Of a DNA stretch of 56,029 nt, positions 26,958 to 35,178 are shown piece by piece. Under the pieces are notes generated by a model that saw only the letters and a program-made list of their open reading frames with translations, had not been told where the DNA came from and did no database searches. The stretch is from UBA4660 sp034408895. GTDB lineage: Bacteria; Bacteroidota; Bacteroidia; Flavobacteriales_D; Sanyastnellaceae. A program made the position numbers and the translations under genes. Every line of letters begins with the position of its first letter. The stretch's first letter is position 1. The stretch spans positions 1 through 56,029 of the forward strand of contig JAWXCI010000047.1 in NCBI GenBank assembly GCA_034408895.1. The letters run 5' to 3'.

Positions 26958-27401
26958 ATGAAGAAAACAACAATTTTTATGTTCCTGGTGGTGGCTGCCA
27001 TGGCAACCGTCAATGCACAGACGACACCAAACAATTACCGAACGGAATTTGACACCAAATATCCCAACTCCAACGCTTCGTGGAAGAATGAAAACGGATA
27101 CAACAATGCCTATTTCAACGATGATACCAAGCGTCAGCGCATGGTTTCTTATGATCAAAACGGGCGCATGGTTTCAAACGGCACCATGATTAGTCCTATA
27201 GATGTCCCTGTAAATATCAATGCCTACCATAAGAAGAATTATCCGACCGATTCCGGATACAGGGTTTGGAGGGATGAAATGAACGGAACCACTACTTATT
27301 ATTCAGTAACCGGAACCAACAGGTATTATTTTGATCGTGATGGAAATTACATACGTACTGGTAATTTGAATGATGCGCGGTTAGAAAAAAATCCAGAATA
27401 A
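26958..27401 (+). CDS. Small secreted PepSY-like (DUF2874-type) protein
   Basis: 147-aa exported protein. Residues 1-20 are a signal peptide (ending TVNAQ). The mature part reads F-x-x-x-Y-P-N-S-x-A-S-W-x-x-E-N-G-Y-x-x-A-Y-F with a following YDQNGRMVSNG, the pattern of Bacteroidota PepSY-like/DUF2874 proteins, and a second, weaker copy follows (YRVWRDEMNGTTTYYSV then FDRDGNYI). These proteins often accompany sensor kinases or act as periplasmic inhibitors in the family; nothing here fixes a partner. It has a conserved-box promoter region 78 bp upstream. Confidence 0.7.
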   Translation: MKKTTIFMFLVVAAMATVNAQTTPNNYRTEFDTKYPNSNASWKNENGYNNAYFNDDTKRQRMVSYDQNGRMVSNGTMISPIDVPVNINAYHKKNYPTDSGYRVWRDEMNGTTTYYSVTGTNRYYFDRDGNYIRTGNLNDARLEKNPE

Positions 27402-27410
27402 ACCAATAAA

Positions 27411-27485
27411 CTCTCACGCGAAGGTGCAAAGGCGCAAAGGTTATTTTCCTGATACAGTTAAATTTCTTTGCGCTTTTGCGTGAGA
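27411..27485. repeat. Imperfect inverted repeat (TTTGCG type)
   Basis: Left arm CTCTCACGC...GCAAAGGCGCAAAGG (27411-27440) and right arm TTTCTTTGCGC...GCGTGAGA (27463-27485) pair around a 22-nt loop. It lies between two co-directional genes and could act as terminator or attenuator, though no T-tract follows. Confidence 0.6.
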
Positions 27486-27501
27486 CAAATAAAATAAAAA
27501 C

Positions 27502-28392
27502 ATGAGTATTGTTAAATCAAGTCCCGATGCATCAGGCAATCCTGTAAAATTATTTTTTCAGGAATACGGAACTGGCAAGCCGGTGATATTTATCCACGGT
27601 TGGCCATTGAACCATGAGATGTGGGAATACCAGTTAATGGAACTACCCAAATATAATCTCCGTTGTATAGCTTACGACCGCAGAGGGTTTGGCAAATCCA
27701 GCCGCCAATGGGAGAAGTACGACTATGATACACTGGCAGAGGATCTGAAAGCAGTGATTGATACGCTTAACTTAGAAGATGTAACGCTGGTTGGATTTTC
27801 AATGGGCGGTGGCGAAATTGCCCGTTACATTGGTAACTATGGCACAGATCGTATTTCCAAGGTTGTGCTCATAAGTGCAGTCACTCCATATATGTTAAAG
27901 ACTGAGGACAACCCTGAAGGAGTTGATAAGAAAAACTTTGACGAAATGGTGGAAAAGCTAAAGGCTGACCGCCCAGCGTTTCTTGCAGGTTTTGCTAAAA
28001 AATTCTACGGTGTAAATATGATTACCCATCCTGTTAGTCAGGAGATATTAGACTGGAATCAGGCGCAATGTCTTAACAGTTCAGCCAAAGCCACAATAGA
28101 TTGTGTTCGGTCATTTTCAGCAACGGATTTCAGGGAGGATGTAACCAAAATAGATGTTCCTACATTGATAATTCATGGCGATGAAGACAAAACAGTACCC
28201 ATTGCTGTGTCAGGAGATAAAACTGCGGCCTTACTCCCACACGCCACTTATTTGAGATACGATAATGCCCCTCATGGCTTGTTTATTACAGAGAGGGAGA
28301 AATTAAACACCGATCTGATCAACTTTATCAACGGGCAAGGTTCAAGCATTAGAACCACACAAGAGCAAGAACAATCTTACCGAACATTGTAG
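27502..28392 (+). CDS. Alpha/beta hydrolase (non-heme haloperoxidase-like)
   Basis: 296-aa cytoplasmic hydrolase. Oxyanion/turn segment HGWPLN near residue 33, nucleophile elbow GFSMGGGE (serine about 98), acid in HGDEDKTVP (about 232) and catalytic histidine in NAPHGL (about 260) make a complete Ser-Asp-His triad. The layout matches the chloroperoxidase/arylesterase branch. Substrate is unknown; some members of this branch perhydrolyse carboxylic acids, which would suit the nearby catalase, but that is only inference. The last about 20 residues (QEQEQSYRTL) are an unusual polar tail. Confidence 0.9.
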   Translation: MSIVKSSPDASGNPVKLFFQEYGTGKPVIFIHGWPLNHEMWEYQLMELPKYNLRCIAYDRRGFGKSSRQWEKYDYDTLAEDLKAVIDTLNLEDVTLVGFSMGGGEIARYIGNYGTDRISKVVLISAVTPYMLKTEDNPEGVDKKNFDEMVEKLKADRPAFLAGFAKKFYGVNMITHPVSQEILDWNQAQCLNSSAKATIDCVRSFSATDFREDVTKIDVPTLIIHGDEDKTVPIAVSGDKTAALLPHATYLRYDNAPHGLFITEREKLNTDLINFINGQGSSIRTTQEQEQSYRTL

Positions 28393-28777
28393 TTCAAGCC
28401 GTCATTCCAAACGTAAGAAGGCGTTGAGTCTATGAAACAATTTACACCATTATGCTATTATTCTCAGCGGCATCCTCACTTTCTGCTCAACTGATTAACG
28501 GTTTACTTCTCAATGCCCTGTTTGTTGGGCAACCACGGGTGGATATTCATTCTGTTGAGCAGGCGAGGGGGTAAACGAGGCGATGCGATTTCTCCGGTTG
28601 AATCGGTTGGGAAGGTCTTTTTTGCCGATGGATTGCAGGGGGTTTGCCAGAACATTTTCGGTGGAATCATCGGGCGTCCAGGCGAATTGGTCGCTGGGCA
28701 AGCAGCGCAATAGTTTGCATAGTGATTCCATGTGGCTGATTTGGAACTTTTGCTTATTGAATGTCATTTCCGCCCTG

Positions 28778-28934
28778 GGAGGTCGTTTATCCGCTCGGAG
28801 GGGTCATTTATTTCACAAAATGAACGCTCCTTCCGCATAAATGAACGGTCTGTCCGAATGAATGAACGCTCCATCCGAATGAATGAACGCTCCATCCGAA
28901 CAAATGAACGCTCCACCCGAACAAATGAACTAAA
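28778..28934. repeat. 21-bp tandem repeat array with inverted leading units
   Basis: The word ATGAAC starts at 28820, 28841, 28862, 28883, 28904 and 28925, exactly 21 bp apart. A unit is of the form AAATGAACGCTCCATCCGA plus two bases. The two preceding units (about 28778-28811) are the same repeat in inverse orientation (GGAGG..CGTTTAT, GGAGGGGTCATTTAT, again 21 bp apart), so the junction near 28815 can form a hairpin. It encodes a seven-residue period (NERSxRx) in one plus frame, but no gene is claimed. Confidence 0.9.
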
Positions 28935-29443
28935 TGGAGAGTTCATGTATGCTAACTACCTCATATTCATACTACACATCGTGCAGCTGCGCTCTCACGT
29001 TCACCACTTCGGGGTTTGGGTTTGTGAAGATGAGTTTGGCACCATATGGGGTGTAAAGCCCATGCCCTGAAATGCTATTTTGCGGGTAATGGCCACGCCC
29101 GGTTGGTAACCCCAGCTGCGCGGGGTGTGGTGGCATTGGGGGCGGTGCACACGGTGATTGTGGCGGCCCCGTTTAGCTGGCGTATATATGTGATCCTTAT
29201 GAGATTTATTGCTTTTGAGACAGCCTATTAATGCGAACTAAGATTAGCTGACTTTATCTCCGCTACAATCATTTTATAGTATGATGCTAAAGAGGCTGGT
29301 GAACCGGGTTGGGTCCATGCAGTATGCAGCAACTGTCGTTTAATGCTGCCAGCAAAAATATTTAGAGATGGCAGCTCAAGCTTGCTAAAAATGCACTCAG
29401 TCAACCCTTTCGATGCCTTGTTTAATTAAGAAATAATAAGTAC

Positions 29444-29479
29444 AAAAAAGCCGAAGAACAGTGTTTGTGCTCTTCGGCT
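29444..29479 (-). terminator. Terminator after DUF2383 gene
   Basis: AGCCGAAGA (29449-29457) pairs with TCTTCGGCT (29471-29479). On the minus strand the stem is followed by TTTTTT. It lies 26 bp past the stop. Confidence 0.9.
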
Positions 29480-29505
29480 CCTTCTTGTGTTTAATCCACT
29501 GATAT

Positions 29506-29967
29506 TTAATGATGTTCCAGCACGCTGTCACGCAAGCCTTTCACCTTGTCATGATCCGCCTTTATTAATCCCCTTTGTGCAGTTATCATGGCCAGTTGAT
29601 CGGAGGTGAGGTGTTCCCTGTTCTTTTCTGCCGCGTTGTCATAAGTCTCTACGGCTGTGTCCTCGCCATACTCACAAGAACTTAGAATGGCCTTGCGATC
29701 CTTCCCTGTCAGTGCAGCTTTAACATCCATCCAGAGCCTGAAAAACTTGCCCGATGTAGTTGTACCTTCCAGTGGAGTTCCACCCAATTTTTGAACCTCG
29801 CCAACCAGTTCCTGTTTACATTTTTGGCTGGTGTAGGCAAACTGTGCGAACAAGGCTTTCAAATCTGATTCTTCCGTTTCGTTCAAGGCAGTTTCATAAC
29901 CTTGTATACGGTCGTTGTTAATTTCTATTAAAGTATTAAGTACTTCAATTGATTTTTCGTTTTCCAT
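29506..29967 (-). CDS. PA2169-type four-helix-bundle protein (DUF2383)
   Basis: 153-aa cytoplasmic protein with the ferritin-like DUF2383 pattern: VLNTLIEINNDRIQGYETAL near the start, ALFAQFAYTSQKCKQELVG in helix 2, SSCEYGEDTAVETYDNA in helix 3, and MITAQRGLIKADHDKVKGL in helix 4. The family has an unknown, probably stress-related function. It follows the broken ABM gene by 23 bp, so both appear to be in one transcript starting at the conserved box at 30318-30354. Confidence 0.92.
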   Translation of the reverse strand: MENEKSIEVLNTLIEINNDRIQGYETALNETEESDLKALFAQFAYTSQKCKQELVGEVQKLGGTPLEGTTTSGKFFRLWMDVKAALTGKDRKAILSSCEYGEDTAVETYDNAAEKNREHLTSDQLAMITAQRGLIKADHDKVKGLRDSVLEHH

Positions 29968-29990
29968 GTTTTGTTATTTTTATTAGTGAT

Positions 29991-30244
29991 TTAAGAATTT
30001 ACTGTTTCATTTTGTCTCTTTACCACCAGGATATTGAGTTGCTCAATCAACGGGTCTTTCGAGAAGAGGTCAGGGGCTTTTTCCATGAGGGCTGCCGCCA
30101 CTTTACCTGCCAGGTGGGCTTTGCGCCCTTCCTCGCTGGAGAAAGTGTCGAAAATGCCATAAGTGCTGTCACCCGCTATTCTTATACTTCCTTTTTTTGG
30201 CTCGCTTTGGCTTTGAGTGTAACACACAATGCGAATTTTGTCAT
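29991..30244 (-). pseudogene. Broken antibiotic-biosynthesis-monooxygenase (ABM) family gene
   Basis: The C-terminal half is typical of small Bacteroidota ABM/quinol-monooxygenase proteins (STYGIFDTFSSEEGRKAHLA, then KVAAALMEKAPDLF). The N-terminal strand of the same family (MTKFALCVTLKAKASQKKEV) is encoded from an ATG at 30244 in a different frame and ends at a TAA. About 25 residues expected between them are missing at the junction near the AAAAAAA run (about 30190). A shorter in-frame product from a GTG at 30227 is possible but would lack the first strand. The reading is an internal deletion with frameshift. Confidence 0.75.
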
Positions 30245-30317
30245 TTTTAGTTGTTTTTATATTGTGAAGAAGAGTAATTAAACAGTTGCAAATTTGGTCC
30301 TTCGGTCTTGAGTCAAG

Positions 30318-30354
30318 TTTACATGAACCACGGAAATTATTGCATAATTCACAG
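30318..30354 (-). promoter_or_regulatory. 37-bp conserved box, copy 2 (upstream of ABM remnant and DUF2383)
   Basis: Read on the minus strand: CTGTGA, TGCAAT from position 11, TGTAAA at 32-37. It ends 73 bp before the ATG of the ABM remnant. Confidence 0.7.
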
Positions 30355-30478
30355 ATTTATGGAACGTGTGAGTGCCGTTTGTTTATGCCACGTATAACAA
30401 AGCATGAAAGCGGAGCACATGCTTTTCCACACAGCGTAATAAGTTGCTGATGGAAATTTTCACCGGGGCTGTAAGCTT

Positions 30479-30598
30479 TTAGTTGCACTGACCTAGTATC
30501 ACCCAAATTATAATAAATACGACAATAGTGCCCAGGCATCCACCACCTAATTTTTTGGCACCATAACCGGCAATTAATCCTCTAAAAATGTTATTCAT
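30479..30598 (-). CDS. 39-aa single-helix membrane protein
   Basis: A very short gene: MNNIFRGLIAGYGAKKLGGG, then CLGTIVVFIIIWVILGQCN. It has a basic glycine-rich head, a double-glycine turn and one strong hydrophobic helix with a C-terminal cysteine, like other tiny stress-associated membrane proteins of Bacteroidota. ATG start at 30598, TAA at 30479. It sits between the catalase stop (69 bp downstream of which it begins) and the conserved-box region. Function unknown. Confidence 0.65.
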   Translation of the reverse strand: MNNIFRGLIAGYGAKKLGGGCLGTIVVFIIIWVILGQCN

Positions 30599-30667
30599 TA
30601 TATTTAGTTTTAGTTATTTGGCTTTGTTAGTTTTGTACTCAGGGTTGCGGAAGTAGAGTAGGAGGGA

Positions 30668-32842
30668 TTACGCAGGAACTTTGTTTGCAATTTCACGATC
30701 CCAATAGCGGTGCCTGGCAATGGCTGCCACAAATTCTTTTGCGCTACGATTTATTAAAACACCGGTTGAAGGGTTGTGATTGCCGGCTTTATTTTCCTCG
30801 AGTATTTTGTTTCCTGCACTGGTTGCATAAATAAGGTTAGCACCTGCACCGTTAGCTGCTATAGCTTTACAATGTTTATAAGTTTCATTAATAAAATGAA
30901 TGGCATCGGGTTCACGCTCCAATGCCGCTGCGCTTCGTTTTCCATCTGGCACATATACAGCATCAAATAAAACCGAAGCTGCTGTTAGCAGGCTTTGATC
31001 CACTTTTACCTTTTTCTCCTTTGAAGAGGTAATGTATCCCAAATGAGGTGCTATTATTTTTGTTTGCGCTCCCTCAGTTTCCAGCGCGACTTTCATTATG
31101 TTTAACGAAACTTCGTCCACTCCATCAGCAGCAAGAATGGCTATCTGCCTGGTTTTAATGTTGTCTTTCACGGTGTTGACCATGCTCAGCGCTTTTGAAC
31201 TTAGTAGTGCCGAAATAACTTTAACAGGCTCGAATTTTTTGGGATCACCATCTGCCGGAATGCTCAGGTTCATGGGTCGCTCGGGAGCCTTGGGCACCGC
31301 GATTCCCAATCCTCGGGCTACTCTGGCTGCCAGGGTTTTGTCCACCTGTGTGAGCATACCTGTTACGCGCTCACGTATTGCATCGGACTTTAGCTTGCCT
31401 AATTCGAACTTAAACGCTTCGACTATATGATTTTTCTCCGCCTCGCTCTGGCTATTATAGAATAAAGTAGCCTGGCTGAAATGATCGAAGAAACTTCGGC
31501 TTCGTGCACGAACCTTTCTTGCATCTATTCTTTCGTTATAGGAAACAAATCCACCTTCGCTAGCTTTAGCTTGAAACGGGCAGCCGTTGCCGGTGGTGTT
31601 AGGATGATAGCTCGCCTGGCCTTTATCAATGGTTTGGCGCATGTGTCCGTCACGCTGGTTATTGTGAACTGGGGTTATGGGACGGTTGATAGGAATTTCA
31701 TGAAAATTGGGTCCGCCTAACCTGCTTAGCTGTGTATCGGTGTAGGAGAATAAACGCCCCTGCAACAATGGATCATTACTGAAATCAATTCCGGAAACAA
31801 GATGACCGGGGTGGAATGCAACTTGTTCGGTTTCCGCAAAAAAATTATCGGGGTTGCGGTTTAAAGTCATCTTACCTATAATTTGCACAGGGACAAGCTC
31901 TTCAGGAATAAGCTTGGTAGGATCAAGCAAATCGAAGTCGAACTTATGCTCATCCTTTTCCTCCACTATTTGTACTCCAAAATTCCATTCAGGGAAGTTG
32001 CCACTTTCTATCGCCTCCCATAAATCTCTTCTATGGAAATCCGAATCCTTTCCTGAAATTTTTTGTGCTTCGTCCCACGCCACGGAATGAACACCCAACA
32101 CTGGTTTCCAATGAAACTTCACGAATACTGATTTGTTGTTTTCATTGACAAAACGAAACGTGTGAACACCAAATCCCTCCATCATGCGCAGGCTTCGGGG
32201 AATGGCACGGTCGCTCATGGCCCACATAATCATGTGCATACTTTCGGGCATGAGCGAAACGAAATCCCAAAAAGTATCGTGGGCTGATGCTGCCTGAGGC
32301 ATTTCGTTGTTTGGCTCCGGCTTCACAGCATGGATAAGATCGGGAAACTTAACAGCATCCTGGATAAAGAACACCGGGATATTGTTGCCCACCAAATCAT
32401 AATTTCCTTCTTCGGTATAAAACTTAACTGAAAAGCCCCGAACATCTCGCGCCAGATCTGATGATCCGCGTGAACCTGCCACTGTACTGAATCTTGTAAA
32501 GACGGGAGTTCGCATCCCCGGAGTTTGCAGAAATTTAGCCCGGGTGTATTTCGTCATGGATTCATAAAGTTCAAAATACCCATGAGCCGCACTGCCCCTG
32601 GCATGTACAATTCGTTCTGGAATTCTTTCATGGTCAAAGTGTGTAATCTTTTCCCTGAGCTGAAAATCTTCCAGCAAGGTTGATCCGCGCTCGCCTGACT
32701 TTAATGAGTTTTGATCGTCATTTATTCTAAGGCCTTGATTGGTCGTTAAGAAATGATCTTGTCCACTTTCTGTGTTTTTAGCAAGGTCATCAATCTTGGC
32801 ATTGTTGAATGTCGGCTTTTTCACAGTTTTAGTTTTGGCCAT
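30668..32842 (-). CDS. katE: Catalase, large-subunit (HPII/KatE) type
   Basis: 724-aa haem catalase that removes hydrogen peroxide. The catalytic histidine is H80 in RIVHARGSAAHGYFE. TRFSTVAGSRGSSDLARDVRG and VGNNIPVFFIQDA contain the conserved Ser and Asn. The proximal haem tyrosine is in LFSYTDTQLSRLGGPNF. After about residue 570 there is the extra flavodoxin-like/DJ-1-type domain (RQIAILAADGVDEVSLNIMK) that marks clade 2 large catalases. The N-terminus is lysine rich. It follows the FAD/Rieske gene by 21 bp, so they share a transcript. Confidence 0.97.
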   Translation of the reverse strand: MAKTKTVKKPTFNNAKIDDLAKNTESGQDHFLTTNQGLRINDDQNSLKSGERGSTLLEDFQLREKITHFDHERIPERIVHARGSAAHGYFELYESMTKYTRAKFLQTPGMRTPVFTRFSTVAGSRGSSDLARDVRGFSVKFYTEEGNYDLVGNNIPVFFIQDAVKFPDLIHAVKPEPNNEMPQAASAHDTFWDFVSLMPESMHMIMWAMSDRAIPRSLRMMEGFGVHTFRFVNENNKSVFVKFHWKPVLGVHSVAWDEAQKISGKDSDFHRRDLWEAIESGNFPEWNFGVQIVEEKDEHKFDFDLLDPTKLIPEELVPVQIIGKMTLNRNPDNFFAETEQVAFHPGHLVSGIDFSNDPLLQGRLFSYTDTQLSRLGGPNFHEIPINRPITPVHNNQRDGHMRQTIDKGQASYHPNTTGNGCPFQAKASEGGFVSYNERIDARKVRARSRSFFDHFSQATLFYNSQSEAEKNHIVEAFKFELGKLKSDAIRERVTGMLTQVDKTLAARVARGLGIAVPKAPERPMNLSIPADGDPKKFEPVKVISALLSSKALSMVNTVKDNIKTRQIAILAADGVDEVSLNIMKVALETEGAQTKIIAPHLGYITSSKEKKVKVDQSLLTAASVLFDAVYVPDGKRSAAALEREPDAIHFINETYKHCKAIAANGAGANLIYATSAGNKILEENKAGNHNPSTGVLINRSAKEFVAAIARHRYWDREIANKVPA

Positions 32843-32863
32843 TGAATTAATAGTTTAGATAGT

Positions 32864-34465
32864 TTAAACCTTTTGTTCCTGCTGTATATCTATTTTCTTT
32901 AGATCGGTAGATGCAGGACCGTTAATCACCTTGCCCTCCGTGGTAAATCGCGATCCATGCATTGGGCAATCAAATGTTTTTTCGTCCGCATTCCATTGAA
33001 GTATTCCACCCAGGTGTGGGCAGACAGCAGTGCAGACGTGAAGCTCATTCTGCTCGTCCCGATACACCGCTATCTTCTTCAAACCAGAGGCAATGATTCC
33101 GCCTTGACCGGGCTTCAGTTCGTCCGTTTTTTTTATGTCTTCAGGAGTAAACCAATCGGTGAACTGTGCCACCATATTGCCCACTTCGTGTAGATAATCT
33201 CCAGTTGTTTTAAGAGTTATGCGGGAAGGGCTATATATTTTTGCCCAAGGGTTTTCTTTGCCGGTTATGAGGTCGGATATAATCATTCCGCCTAGCGTAC
33301 CGTGCGTCATGCCGTTGCCAGAATCTCCTGTAATGATGTATATATTTTCGTCACCCGGATTTTTTCCAAGAAACGCCAATGAATCTATGGGTTCCATTAC
33401 CTGCCCCGACCATTTAAAATCAATTGTTCCGGTTGCAGGAAAACGCTTCCTGGTCCATTCCTCTAGTTTATTATACCTGTCCTCTTCTTCAATGTGCTCA
33501 GCATCTGCCTGGCCCGTGCGGTGGTCTTCACCTCCGGCAATGAGAACATCAAACTCTTCATTGAATTCAGCCAAACGAACATAGTGGTAAGGCTGCGATA
33601 CCCACTTTGAATTATGGTTGCCGGTATCCCACCATAACGCATAGGGTAATATCCCTTTTGGCACCTTGGATCCAATGACATACGTACGGTATGGCCATTG
33701 TTTGGTGTGCATGGCTACCCAGTCGTTGATGGGAGTATTCGTGGCAACCACAATGTGCTTTGCCTTTATTTTGTAACCATTAGCGTCAGCACCCTCTTTG
33801 GTAATGTTTTCCCCTTTGGTTTCTGTGTAAATGCTTCCTCCCAATTTTACAAAGGCATCGGCCAGGCCTTTCAGGTAATGCATAATATGAAACTGCGCCT
33901 GGTCAGGAAATTTAATACACCATTTATCTTCTTCGGCTGCAATTCCTGGAACTGAGTTTAACATTTCTGTAATCAAGCCTGCATTTTTGGTGGCCGCATA
34001 CTCCTTTTCCAGTGTTTCCCTGGTGTCGGAAGGGTGTAAAAACAAATAACCATCTACTTTTTTAAATTGGCAATCAATGTGGTTATGTTTAACCGTATTG
34101 GCAATCCATTGGATAGCCGCCATGTGACTATTTGCTGCTAATTGAGCGGTGTGTTTGTCAAACGTTTTTTCCAGTTCAAAATAACGGTCATCAAGTGCAG
34201 TGGTGAGGTGAGCAGTTGTTCTGCCGGTTTCGCCACTTCCAATAAAGCCATCTTCAACCAATACTACTTTTTGTCCTTCTTTAGCTAAACAATAAGCAGT
34301 GGTAAGTCCGGCAATGCCTCCTCCTATAACCAGGACATCGGTTTCAATTTCATGGTTTAATTTATTGAAAGCAATGGGTTGGATATCGGTAAGCCAAAAG
34401 GAAAGATTATCACCCGATGTAATATTGGCATCAACAGGTTCAGTTGTGTTTTCAGGGGTTATCAT
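32864..34465 (-). CDS. FAD-dependent oxidoreductase with C-terminal Rieske domain
   Basis: 533-aa cytoplasmic protein. N-terminal DAO-type FAD domain: LVIGGGIAGLTTAYCLAKEG (about residues 46-65) binds the ADP part, and YIITGDSGNGMTHGTLGG near 395 is the second FAD motif. The last about 85 residues are a Rieske [2Fe-2S] domain with CPHLGG and CPMHGS as the Cys-x-His / Cys-x-x-His ligands. Such fusions are seen beside stress genes in several phyla, but the substrate is unknown. It is upstream of katE in the same operon, suggesting a redox role in oxidative stress. Confidence 0.92.
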   Translation of the reverse strand: MITPENTTEPVDANITSGDNLSFWLTDIQPIAFNKLNHEIETDVLVIGGGIAGLTTAYCLAKEGQKVVLVEDGFIGSGETGRTTAHLTTALDDRYFELEKTFDKHTAQLAANSHMAAIQWIANTVKHNHIDCQFKKVDGYLFLHPSDTRETLEKEYAATKNAGLITEMLNSVPGIAAEEDKWCIKFPDQAQFHIMHYLKGLADAFVKLGGSIYTETKGENITKEGADANGYKIKAKHIVVATNTPINDWVAMHTKQWPYRTYVIGSKVPKGILPYALWWDTGNHNSKWVSQPYHYVRLAEFNEEFDVLIAGGEDHRTGQADAEHIEEEDRYNKLEEWTRKRFPATGTIDFKWSGQVMEPIDSLAFLGKNPGDENIYIITGDSGNGMTHGTLGGMIISDLITGKENPWAKIYSPSRITLKTTGDYLHEVGNMVAQFTDWFTPEDIKKTDELKPGQGGIIASGLKKIAVYRDEQNELHVCTAVCPHLGGILQWNADEKTFDCPMHGSRFTTEGKVINGPASTDLKKIDIQQEQKV

Positions 34466-34602
34466 TTGTATTGAAATCAGTTTTTAAAGGTAAAAGTTTT
34501 TTAAAGGAAGAAGACTATCTCAAACTCATGGGAAAAATTGATTTCTTCACGCAAGGTAAGTTCTATTTATTGGTTTTAATAAAGGCAGTAGTTAGTAATA
34601 AT

Positions 34603-34920
34603 TTAACTATTTCCACTATTTGTTGCTTGTTTTGGGGTGTTGTTTTCTTTTTCCCCTAAGTGGATATCGCTGGATGTTCTGGCAGCAGGGGTTTCTCCAG
34701 TTGTTTGCTCGCCATGTTCGGCAGTGAATCCGTCCGCCCTATTCGATTTACTACCTGAGGTAGTTGAGCTTTGGCGTTGTTTATTATCTTGTTCTATTTG
34801 CTCTACGGGAGTTGAATTGGAACGACTAGCCTCCTGTTGGTTTGTGCCCTGTGTGGATGTTTGAGGGGACGGGCTATCAGATTTTCCCGTACGAGGCTGT
34901 TCATTTGGACTATCTATCAT
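34603..34920 (-). CDS. Disordered hydrophilic protein (105 aa)
   Basis: 105-aa protein almost entirely of Ser, Thr, Gln, Asn, Glu, Lys and Gly (for example TGKSDSPSPQTSTQGTNQQE), with no hydrophobic core, signal or helix. Composition is like hydrophilin or desiccation/stress proteins and like the repeat protein at 53615. No family was recognised. Support for its being real comes from the conserved box 61 bp upstream and from its place in the stress region. Confidence 0.6.
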   Translation of the reverse strand: MIDSPNEQPRTGKSDSPSPQTSTQGTNQQEASRSNSTPVEQIEQDNKQRQSSTTSGSKSNRADGFTAEHGEQTTGETPAARTSSDIHLGEKENNTPKQATNSGNS

Positions 34921-34981
34921 GTTGCTTACATTTTAACTGAGTGAGTATGCCGCGAAAGTGAAAAACCTCAACATGCCAAAA

Positions 34982-35018
34982 GTTACATATTTCAGATTAG
35001 GTCTTACAACGATCACAC
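34982..35018 (-). promoter_or_regulatory. 37-bp conserved box, copy 3 (upstream of disordered protein)
   Basis: Read on the minus strand: GTGTGA, TGTAAG from position 11, TGTAAC at 32-37. It ends 61 bp before the start at 34920. Confidence 0.75.
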
Positions 35019-35053
35019 GTTTTTCAGATTGCCAACTCCAGACTGGTTCAAAT

Positions 35054-35090
35054 GTGGTGAAAATACAATCTTTCCTCTAAAACTTGTAAG
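35054..35090 (+). promoter_or_regulatory. Possible degenerate copy of the 37-bp box (upstream of AsmA-like gene)
   Basis: GTGGTG, TACAAT from position 11 and TGTAAG at 32-37. Spacing is kept but the first two elements are imperfect. It lies 88 bp before the start at 35179, divergent from copy 3. Confidence 0.35.
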
Positions 35091-35178
35091 TATTAAGAAT
35101 GCAGCGGCTGGCACCTTTCCAAATTATTTTCCGGACTAAAATGTATTAGAACGCCACAACTGGAAACTGTTTCAAGGT

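Larger units (their letters stand above)
28393..29505. other. 1.1-kb region without a convincing gene
   Basis: Contains a 21-bp tandem repeat array with a head-to-head inverted part (28778-28934), G/C-rich stretches near 29090-29170, and a minus-strand terminator at its end (29444-29479). Short open frames on both strands show no family resemblance, lack usual codon character, and the longest (28732-29070) is created by the repeat itself. It could hold decayed genes or a non-coding RNA. Confidence 0.6.

Noticed and set aside
28510..28767. Minus-strand 85-codon frame
   Set aside because: No resemblance to any family, no start context, and it lies in a region without other coding signs.
28778..28934. 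CRISPR array
   Set aside because: 21-bp units are contiguous with no spacers and no cas genes. The 63-bp repeats at 47.6-48.4 kb and the 48-bp repeats at 53.8-54.0 kb are coding repeats, also without spacers.
28732..29070. Open frame containing the NERSxRx seven-residue repeat
   Set aside because: Repeat-generated frame with no family resemblance upstream or downstream; kept only as a DNA repeat.
34530..34566. Possible further copy of the 37-bp box upstream of the FAD/Rieske-katE operon
   Set aside because: Only the middle element (ATTGA-type) fits; the distal and proximal elements do not match.
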